6,611 nt of DNA from JBGPIT01 sp041485125 (GTDB lineage Bacteria > Desulfobacterota > Binatia > UTPRO1), in contig JBGPIT010000286.1 of the NCBI GenBank assembly GCA_041485125.1, positions 1 to 6,611 on the forward strand. The letters run 5' to 3'. Shown here piece by piece: positions 1 to 5,423 of the stretch. The notes under the pieces were generated by a model, which worked only from the letters and a program-made list of their open reading frames with translations, did not search any database and was not told where the DNA came from. The position numbers and the translations under genes were made by a program. Numbering within the stretch: position 1 is the stretch's first letter; each line of letters begins with the position of its first letter.

Positions 1-23
1 CACTGGACCCCTCGGGTCGAGAC

Positions 24-1115
24 GTGTTCAATCGGGTGATGGAGCGGTCGTCGGGAGAAGACGCCGAGGCGACGCGACGGTTCTCGATCGCGCGCCTGCC
101 GCGCTGGTGGTACGTCGCGTGCCGCTCGCACGAGCTGCACGACCGGCCGCTCGCGCGGACGATCCTCGACGCGCCGATCGTCCTCTTCCGCACCGCGGAC
201 GGATACGCGGCCGCGCTCACCGACCGCTGCGCGCATCGGAACGTGCCGCTCTCGGCGGGCCGGCGCGTCGGCGCGATGCTCGAGTGCGCGTACCACGGCT
301 GGCAATACGATGCCGGCGGCACGTGTCGCGCGGTGCCCGCGCTTCGCGGCGACGCCGAATGGAAGGCGCGGAACGTGCCGGCGCATGTCGTGGTCGAGCA
401 GCAGGGCTACGTCTGGGTTTGCCCCGAACCGGTCACCGAGCCGGCGACGGCGCCGTACCGGTTCCGCCACCTCGGCGAGCCGCGCTACACATCGATCCAC
501 TTCACCTACGACGTCGAGGCGACGTTGCACGCCGCGCTCGAGAACGTCCTCGACGTGCCGCACACGGCGTTCCTGCATCGCGGCCTCTTTCGCGGCGGCG
601 AGCGCAACGCGATCACGGTGACGGTGCGGCGCTTCGCCGATCGCGCCGAGGCCGAGTATCACGGCGAGCCGCTGCCGAGCGGGCTCGCGGCGCGACTGCT
701 GGCGCCGCAGGGCGGCACCGTCGCCCACGTCGACCGCTTCCTGCTGCCGTCGATCGCCGAGGTCGAGTACCGGCTCGGCGACGCGAGCCATCTGCTGGTG
801 ACGAGCGCGCTCACTCCCGTCTCGGACTTCGTCACGCGCTTCTTCTCGATCGTCACGTTCCGTCTGCCGATCCCCGCGACGCTCGTACGGCTCGTGCTCG
901 GCCCGATCGCGAAGCACATCTTCCGTCAGGACGCGCGCATCTTGAAGCTCCAGACCGACTCGATCCGGCGCTTCGGTGCCGAGGCGTACGCGTCGACGGC
1001 GGTCGATCTCCTCGGGCCGCAGGTGTGGCGCCTGCTCGAGGATGCGGAGCGCGGCGACGTCGGTGGTGATGCGGCCGTTCCTGGCTTCGAGCGGACGGTC
1101 GAGCTGCTGGCGTGA
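24..1115 (+). CDS. Rieske [2Fe-2S] aromatic ring-hydroxylating oxygenase, alpha-subunit type
   Basis: Cytoplasmic non-heme iron oxygenase expected to use O2 and electrons from a separate reductase to hydroxylate or demethylate an organic substrate. Residue numbers count from the GTG at 24. The Rieske cluster ligands are C69-A-H71 and C88-A-Y-H91, with the usual 16-residue gap. The mononuclear iron site is visible as N174, D177, H180 and H185 (segment ENVLDVPHTAFLH), and D303 in the later RQDARIL segment is the likely third iron ligand. The size (363 aa, single chain) fits the VanA / dicamba-demethylase / pheophorbide-oxygenase-like group, but the substrate cannot be read from sequence. No ferredoxin reductase gene lies in the window. 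The start is uncertain: the frame is open to the left window edge, and an in-frame ATG at 39 is an equally good start. Neither has a convincing ribosome site, so the true start could lie upstream. The stop TGA overlaps the next gene's GTG. Confidence 0.93.
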   Translation: MFNRVMERSSGEDAEATRRFSIARLPRWWYVACRSHELHDRPLARTILDAPIVLFRTADGYAAALTDRCAHRNVPLSAGRRVGAMLECAYHGWQYDAGGTCRAVPALRGDAEWKARNVPAHVVVEQQGYVWVCPEPVTEPATAPYRFRHLGEPRYTSIHFTYDVEATLHAALENVLDVPHTAFLHRGLFRGGERNAITVTVRRFADRAEAEYHGEPLPSGLAARLLAPQGGTVAHVDRFLLPSIAEVEYRLGDASHLLVTSALTPVSDFVTRFFSIVTFRLPIPATLVRLVLGPIAKHIFRQDARILKLQTDSIRRFGAEAYASTAVDLLGPQVWRLLEDAERGDVGGDAAVPGFERTVELLA

Positions 1116-2287
1116 CGGCGCGGCGCCGGGTGCGTCGTGGTGTGCAGCTCGGAGTCGCGCTGGTCGCGACCGCCGCGGCCCTCGTCGTCGACGGGTGCAG
1201 CGTCGAGCGGCTGGTCAATCGCGTCTCGGGCGGCCCGTTGCCGGTCGTGTCGTCGCACGCCGCGGAGCTGCACGCCGCGAGCTTCGTCGTCGATCTGCAC
1301 GCCGACTCGTTGCTCTGGCACCGCGATCTCAGCCGGCGGTCGAGCGTCGGCGCGGTCGACCTGCCGCGCCTGCGCGCCGGCAACGTCGGCTTGCAGGTCT
1401 TCACCATCGTCTCGCGCTTTCCGATCATGACGAGCATCGAGCGCAGCGATCCCCGTTGGGGCGACGCGATCACGCTGCTCGCGATCACGAACCTCTGGCC
1501 GATCGCGACCTACGCGAGCCTCGGCGAGCGCGCGTTCTATCAAGCGCGGAAGCTCGAGCGGCTGGCGGCGGCCGACCCGCGACTCATCATCGTCCGCTCG
1601 CGCGTCGACCTCGAGCTCCTCGAGCGCCGGCACCGTGAGGATCGCGACGTCGTCGGTGCGCTCCTCGGGATCGAGGGCGCGCACGCGCTCGAGGGCGATC
1701 TCGCGAACCTCGACTCGCTCTACGAGGCCGGCGTGCGCCTGGTCGGTCTCGCGCACTTCTTCGACAACGAGTTCGCGGGCTCGGCGCACGGCATCGAGAA
1801 GGGCGGCCTCACCGATCTCGGGCGGCAGCTCGTCGCCGAGGTCGAGCGTCGCGGCATGATCGTCGACCTTGCCCACGCCTCTGAAGCGACGATCCGTGAC
1901 GTGCTCGCGATGGCGACCAAGCCGCCGCTGGTCTCGCACACGGGCGTGAAGGCGACGTGTCCGAGCACGCGCAACCTGTCCGACGATCAGGTCCGCGCCA
2001 TCGCCGCCGCCGGCGGCGTGATCGGGATCGGCTATTGGAAAGAGGCGGTGTGCGGCACGACGCCAGCCGACGTGGTGCGCGCCATCCGCCACGTCGTCGA
2101 GCTGGTCGGCGACGAGCACGTCGCCCTCGGCTCCGACTTCGACGGCGCGGTCGCGACGCCGTTCGACGCCGCCGGCCTGCCGGCGCTGACGCAAGCGCTC
2201 CTCGATGGCGGCTTCGATGACGCGTCGATCAGGAAGATCCTGGGCGGAAACGCGGTGCGAGTGCTGAGCGTGCTGCTGGGCGGATGA
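1112..2287 (+). CDS. Membrane dipeptidase (renal dipeptidase family, peptidase M19), N-terminally anchored
   Basis: Binuclear zinc hydrolase of the amidohydrolase fold. Family members cleave dipeptides, including ones with a D-residue at the C-terminal position, and sometimes beta-lactams. Metal-site residues in order are H63-x-D65 (DLHAD), bridging E188 (GIEGAH), H255 (VDLAHAS), H276 (VSHTG) and D342 (LGSDFDG). R287 in the STRNLSDDQ segment matches the substrate carboxylate-binding arginine, and the C-terminal KILGGNAVRVL is typical. At 391 aa it is full length. The N-terminus has six arginines in residues 1-9, then a hydrophobic stretch at about 11-26 ending V26-D-G-C29. This looks like a signal anchor or a lipoprotein signal, although Asp at -2 of the Cys is atypical. 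Periplasmic location is inferred. The GTG start overlaps the oxygenase stop (GTGA) and has no strong ribosome site of its own, so translational coupling is likely. Its 3' end overlaps the opposing SGNH gene by 59 bases. Confidence 0.93.
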   Translation: MTARRRVRRGVQLGVALVATAAALVVDGCSVERLVNRVSGGPLPVVSSHAAELHAASFVVDLHADSLLWHRDLSRRSSVGAVDLPRLRAGNVGLQVFTIVSRFPIMTSIERSDPRWGDAITLLAITNLWPIATYASLGERAFYQARKLERLAAADPRLIIVRSRVDLELLERRHREDRDVVGALLGIEGAHALEGDLANLDSLYEAGVRLVGLAHFFDNEFAGSAHGIEKGGLTDLGRQLVAEVERRGMIVDLAHASEATIRDVLAMATKPPLVSHTGVKATCPSTRNLSDDQVRAIAAAGGVIGIGYWKEAVCGTTPADVVRAIRHVVELVGDEHVALGSDFDGAVATPFDAAGLPALTQALLDGGFDDASIRKILGGNAVRVLSVLLGG

Positions 2288-3371
2288 GGTGGTGGATCAG
2301 GACCCTCGCCACCAACCGGTGGCCGGTGGGCGAGAGATGACCCGCGGTGACCTGATTGTAGAGTGGCGGTCCGGTGGGCGCCGCGCGGCGCATCGCCGGC
2401 AACAGGTCGATGACCGGGACGCCGAGGCTCGAGACCATCGCGCCGAGCATCTGATTGGGCAGGTCGCCGAGTGAGCCGTACACCTGCTCCTCCTCGGGCA
2501 TGAGCACCACCGTGAGAGGGACATGCGCGGCGCACGCGTCGTCCCGCAGTGTCGCGACGACGCGCCGGTGGTCCGCGATCCGATCGAGCGTGAACGCGCG
2601 GGGATCGTAGATCCAGCGATACGGTCGGCTCTTGGATGAGAAAGGATGCAGCCGTCCGATCCACGAAAGCTGGGACGCCACGTGGACGCGAAAGGCGAGC
2701 TTGCTATGGCGCAGCAAGAAGTACCCCGCCTTTCCCCACGGCGACTGAGGACGGTAGCTCAAGAGTCCGTCGTCATCGACGCCGATGGTCTGACCGCTGT
2801 CGGCGCCCCACTCGACGTCGTTGCCGACGTAGACGACGAGGACTGCGTGGCGGATCGGCGCCTGTGCGTGAAGATACCGGCGAAGCGCGAGGCATTCCTG
2901 GGTCAATGAGTAGCCGCCGACGCCGACGTTGATCGCGGCGCGTTCGGTTCCCATCGCGCGACCCACCAGGTGGACGAACGTCTCTTCGGCGTTCACCTCG
3001 TTGCCGAAGACGTACGAGTCGCCGCCGAACGCGATCGGATCGTGAGGCACTGACGCAGAGTCGCGATCGGCGATGCGGTGCCCGTCGTGGTCGGTCCGGA
3101 TCACTATCGGGCGTCCCGCCCAGTCGCGGATGACGCGAAGATCGGGCTTGAGAACCCAGCGCAGCTCCGGATCGGGCGCGAACAGCCCGAGCGTCGATGT
3201 CGTTTGCACGTTCTCGTCGGGCGCCGCGCGCAGCGCGAGCTCACAGGCGAGCAGCGCAACCGCGACGCTCGCCATCGCGAGCAATGCGGACCCGATGCGC
3301 GATCCGCGCGGCGCACGGGTCGCGTCCTCACCGCCGGGACGCCTCCGCTTGGCGCGGGCTGTTCGACGCAC
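2229..3371 (-). CDS. Membrane-anchored SGNH/GDSL-type hydrolase-like protein with an altered catalytic block V
   Basis: Probable extracytoplasmic esterase, acyl-hydrolase or acyltransferase of the SGNH fold; substrate unknown. A basic N-terminus (about residues 1-25) is followed by one hydrophobic segment (about 27-45). Within it LLAC43 matches a lipobox, but the same place could simply be a transmembrane helix leading into the ELALR motif common in these proteins. Block I is FGGDS with nucleophile S119, block II is around N148-G150, block III is G183-x-D185 with N184 (YVGNDV), and block V is AGHLSPTGH with H345. The Asp normally two or three residues before that His is absent (T342, A343), see findings. 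The length of 380 aa is usual for the family. The GTG start at 3371 is preceded by an in-frame TAG four codons upstream, so the frame cannot extend further. No ribosome site is evident there, so an internal start is possible. The gene is divergent from the amine-oxidase gene and convergent with the dipeptidase. Confidence 0.85.
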   Translation of the reverse strand: MRRTARAKRRRPGGEDATRAPRGSRIGSALLAMASVAVALLACELALRAAPDENVQTTSTLGLFAPDPELRWVLKPDLRVIRDWAGRPIVIRTDHDGHRIADRDSASVPHDPIAFGGDSYVFGNEVNAEETFVHLVGRAMGTERAAINVGVGGYSLTQECLALRRYLHAQAPIRHAVLVVYVGNDVEWGADSGQTIGVDDDGLLSYRPQSPWGKAGYFLLRHSKLAFRVHVASQLSWIGRLHPFSSKSRPYRWIYDPRAFTLDRIADHRRVVATLRDDACAAHVPLTVVLMPEEEQVYGSLGDLPNQMLGAMVSSLGVPVIDLLPAMRRAAPTGPPLYNQVTAGHLSPTGHRLVARVLIHHLIRPAARSALAPRFRPGSS

Positions 3372-3452
3372 GGCCGCACGCTAATCGAGACGATTGCCGT
3401 TGATCAAATCGGAGTGGACGACCCGCCGGAAACGTGGCAGCGGAGGACGGCC
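3372..3452. promoter_or_regulatory. Divergent intergenic region with a TTGATCAA palindrome
   Basis: This 81-base gap separates the divergent SGNH and amine-oxidase genes, so promoters for both should lie here unless they extend into the coding ends. It is locally more AT-rich than its surroundings at about 3382-3410 and contains a perfect 8-base palindrome TTGATCAA at 3400-3407, a possible operator half or core. CGATT (3391-3395) and AATCG (3407-3411) form short arms around it. I could not find a convincing -35/-10 pair on either strand. The operator role is speculation; the promoter role is inferred from gene orientation. Confidence 0.35.
3442..3447 (+). promoter_or_regulatory. Shine-Dalgarno GGAGGA of the amine-oxidase-like gene
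   Basis: GGAGGA lies 5 bases before the ATG at 3453. It decides the start: the frame is open back to 3078, but only from 3453 does the protein begin directly with a Rossmann FAD-binding motif, and the upstream extension is antisense to the SGNH gene. Confidence 0.85.
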
Positions 3453-4808
3453 ATGGAATCCCGTACGGCGGACGTGTGCATCGTCGGCGCGGGGCTCGCC
3501 GGCCTCGCCGCCGCGCGACAGCTGGTGCGTGCGGGGCGCCAGGTCGTCGTCCTCGAGGCGCGCGATCGGGTCGGTGGGCGAGTGTGGAACAAGACGCTTG
3601 CCGACGGGATGGTCATCTCGGTCGGTGGCACGTGGCTCGGGCAGCGGCAGGACCGGATGTTCGCGCTCTGCGAAGAGGTCGGGCTCGAAACCTACGCGCA
3701 GTACCACGAGGGCGAGACGATCCTCCGGCTCGACGGAACGAGCCAGCGCTACAGCGGCATGGTGCCGAAGCTGAATCCGCTCGCGCTCGCCGCGCTCGGC
3801 GTCGCGTTCAAGCGGCTCGAGCGGATGGCGCGGCGGCTGCCGCTCGACGCACCGTGGGATGCGCCGGGCGCGAAGGCGATGGACGCGCGAACGCTCGGCG
3901 CGTGGATCGCGTCGCCGCTGAACGTCCCGACCGCGGCGGCGAAGGCGCTGCTCGGGGCGGCGATGACGACGCTCTTCTGCACCGACCCGGCGGCGATGTC
4001 GCTCTTGGGCGCCCTGGTGCTGGCGCGCGGCGGCGGCAGCTTCGAGTACTACACGGACACCAAGCAGACCGAGACCCATCTCATCGACGGCGGCTCGCAC
4101 GGGCTTGCGACACGCCTCGCGGCGCGGCTCGGCGACGCGGTCCAGCTCTCCTCGCCGGTACGGCGGATCGCGCAGACCGCGACCCACGTCGACGTCGAGT
4201 CGGACTCCTGCACGGTGCGCGCGCGGCACGTGATCGTCGCGACGCCGCCGGTGCTCGCGGGCCACATCGAGTACGATCCGCCGTTGCCCGTCGCGCATGC
4301 GCACCTGCTGCGGTGTTGGATGCCGGGCGCGATCATCCGGGTGAACACGGTCTACGAATCACCGTTCTGGCGCGCCGACGGGCTCTCCGGTGAGACCGTG
4401 GCGCCCGAGTCGCCGGTCCCGGTCTCGCTCGATCAGTCGCCGCGCTCCGGAACGCCGGGCGTCATCTGCAGCTTCTCGTTCGGGCCGCGCGCGCTCGAGC
4501 TCGGACGGCTCGACGCGGACCGGCGTCGCGAGGTGTGGCTGCGTGCGCTCGTCGAGCGCTACGGGCCGAAGGCGGGCGCGCCGCTCGCGTACCTCGAGAC
4601 CGATTGGTCGAGCGAGCGCTGGTCACTCGGCGGCATGTTCGCGGGTCTCGCGCCCGGCGTGCTCACGACCTACGGCGCCGCGGTGCGGGAGCCGGTCGGA
4701 CGCATCCACTGGGCGGGCACGGAGCGGGCGACGCTGATGCACGGCCTCATGGAAGGCGCGGTGCGCTCCGGCGAGCGGACCGCGGACGAGGTGCTCGCGC
4801 TCGGGTAA
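3453..4808 (+). CDS. Flavin-containing amine oxidase family protein (monoamine-oxidase-like FAD oxidoreductase)
   Basis: FAD-dependent oxidoreductase of 451 aa, the usual size of bacterial members. The N-terminal Rossmann motif V-G-A-G-L-A-G covers residues 11-17, E35 binds the adenosine ribose, and RVGGRVW (39-45) is the family GG motif. The C-terminal FAD-binding region is clear: W390-S-L-G-G, then APGVLTTYG (400-408), RIHWAGTE (417-424) and LMEGAVRSGER (432-442). Monoamine oxidases deaminate amines, giving aldehyde, ammonia and H2O2. That activity is not assured here. There is no Cys where human MAO carries its covalent flavin, so FAD is probably non-covalent. The Lys near flavin N5 appears to be R296, and the second aromatic-cage Tyr appears to be L432. 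No signal peptide is seen (starts MESRTADVCIVGAG), so it is probably cytoplasmic. It stands alone on this strand, with convergent neighbours downstream. The relation to MAO-type rather than polyamine or protoporphyrinogen-type oxidases rests on the C-terminal motifs. Confidence 0.9.
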   Translation: MESRTADVCIVGAGLAGLAAARQLVRAGRQVVVLEARDRVGGRVWNKTLADGMVISVGGTWLGQRQDRMFALCEEVGLETYAQYHEGETILRLDGTSQRYSGMVPKLNPLALAALGVAFKRLERMARRLPLDAPWDAPGAKAMDARTLGAWIASPLNVPTAAAKALLGAAMTTLFCTDPAAMSLLGALVLARGGGSFEYYTDTKQTETHLIDGGSHGLATRLAARLGDAVQLSSPVRRIAQTATHVDVESDSCTVRARHVIVATPPVLAGHIEYDPPLPVAHAHLLRCWMPGAIIRVNTVYESPFWRADGLSGETVAPESPVPVSLDQSPRSGTPGVICSFSFGPRALELGRLDADRRREVWLRALVERYGPKAGAPLAYLETDWSSERWSLGGMFAGLAPGVLTTYGAAVREPVGRIHWAGTERATLMHGLMEGAVRSGERTADEVLALG

Positions 4809-4824
4809 TGCGCGCCGCCCGCGC

Positions 4825-4850
4825 GATCACGGCCGGCGCGTGGCCTGATC
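4825..4850. terminator. Stem-loop between convergent genes, possible bidirectional terminator
   Basis: GATCA (4825-4829) pairs with TGATC (4846-4850) and GGCC (4831-4834) with GGCC (4842-4845), leaving one bulged C at 4830 and a 7-base loop. It occupies the 40-base gap between the amine-oxidase stop and the Cys-rich gene stop, touching the latter's stop codon. There is no T-run on either side, so intrinsic termination is uncertain. Confidence 0.4.
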
Positions 4851-5292
4851 AGTAGCCGTCGTCGCGAGATGGCTCCTGCGCCGCCGCGCAGCAATACGGT
4901 CCGTCCGCGCCCGCGCAGCAGCCGTCGTTGGTCGAGCAGCAGATCGTGCGGTCGGCGTGCGAGCAGGTGATCTCGCTCGATGAGCAGCCGCGGAACGACT
5001 CGCGCGGTCGACCGTAGTCGCGCTCCGGCCAGTCGCGATCGCCGCGCCCCGAGCAGCAGTACGGGCCGCCGCCGTTCTCGCAGCAGCCCTGCTCGAACGG
5101 GCAGCAGACCGCGTGTCCACGCGCCGAGCAGTAGTCGTAGTCCTTGGGACAGAGGCTCGAGTAGTCGCCCGACAACATCCGGATCGCGTCGATCGGCCCC
5201 GGCGGGTCCGGCCGCACGCCGCGACGGTGCGGCTGGGGCGCGCACGATCCGATCAGTACCAACACGAGCAGCAACAGCACGCCTTTTCGCAT
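4849..5292 (-). CDS. Small cysteine-rich lipoprotein with two identical-spacing CC modules
   Basis: Predicted exported lipoprotein of 147 aa, function unknown. The N-terminus MRKGVLLLLVLVLIGSC is a textbook lipoprotein signal with lipobox I14-G-S-C17, so the mature protein should start at the lipidated C17. After a Pro/Arg-rich linker, two 33-residue modules follow, residues 48-80 and 103-135. Both have exactly C-x6-C-x7-CC-x5-CC-x7-CC, and both end GPYCC. They share about 13 of 33 residues, mostly cysteines, and are joined by a charged, Arg-rich linker of 22 residues. The 16 paired-type cysteines suggest dense disulfides in the periplasm or outside the cell. The CC pairs recall granulin and other small knotted domains, but the spacing differs from granulin. 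The ATG at 5292 is chosen because it starts the signal peptide and follows GGAGGT; the frame is open further upstream but reads as low-quality sequence there. Convergent with the amine-oxidase gene. Confidence 0.88.
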   Translation of the reverse strand: MRKGVLLLLVLVLIGSCAPQPHRRGVRPDPPGPIDAIRMLSGDYSSLCPKDYDYCSARGHAVCCPFEQGCCENGGGPYCCSGRGDRDWPERDYGRPRESFRGCSSSEITCSHADRTICCSTNDGCCAGADGPYCCAAAQEPSRDDGY

Positions 5293-5302
5293 CACGGTCT
5301 CG

Positions 5303-5308
5303 ACCTCC
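5303..5308 (-). promoter_or_regulatory. Shine-Dalgarno GGAGGT of the Cys-rich lipoprotein gene
   Basis: On the minus strand GGAGGT sits 10 bases before the ATG at 5292, slightly long but acceptable spacing. It supports this start over the longer upstream extension of the same frame. Confidence 0.65.
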
Positions 5309-5381
5309 GTCGGTGCACCATGATGACCTGACGGTCCTCCGCGAAGGCAATACCCTGCGGGGTGCGGGGAGGCGGCGCGCT

Positions 5382-5411
5382 CGGGGGCATGCGCCGGCGC
5401 GCATGCCCCCG
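5382..5411 (-). terminator. Perfect 13-bp hairpin after the cytochrome gene, probable terminator or 3' stabiliser
   Basis: CGGGGGCATGCGC (5382-5394) and its exact reverse complement (5399-5411) enclose a 4-base loop CGGC. On the minus strand the stem begins 12 bases after the cytochrome stop codon, the usual place for a terminator. No T-run follows, so it may stop transcription without a U-tract, act with Rho, or protect the mRNA 3' end. It lies between the cytochrome gene and the lipoprotein gene, arguing that they are separate transcripts or that read-through is limited. Confidence 0.65.
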
Positions 5412-5423
5412 TTCGACGAGGAG

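Noticed and set aside
107..1069. Alternative plus-strand frame inside the oxygenase gene
   Set aside because: Arg/Ala-rich translation without motifs; the other frame carries the complete Rieske and iron-site residues.
926..2194. Long open frame on the minus strand (422 codons) opposite the oxygenase and dipeptidase
   Set aside because: Composition is Arg/Asp/Ala-rich low complexity typical of antisense frames in GC-rich DNA; no motif, and the plus strand carries clear enzyme motifs throughout.
3078..3452. N-terminal extension of the amine-oxidase frame
   Set aside because: It is antisense to the SGNH coding region, has no homology-like features, and the GGAGGA plus ATG at 3453 starts directly with the FAD motif.
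3381..4304. Long minus-strand frame (307 codons) opposite the amine-oxidase gene
   Set aside because: Arg/Glu-rich shadow with no domain, covering the conserved FAD-binding coding region of the real gene.
4811..4840. CGCGCC / GGCGCG inverted repeat as an alternative hairpin after the amine-oxidase stop
   Set aside because: Only 6-7 pairs around an 18-base interior; the 4825-4850 stem is longer and uses part of the same bases.
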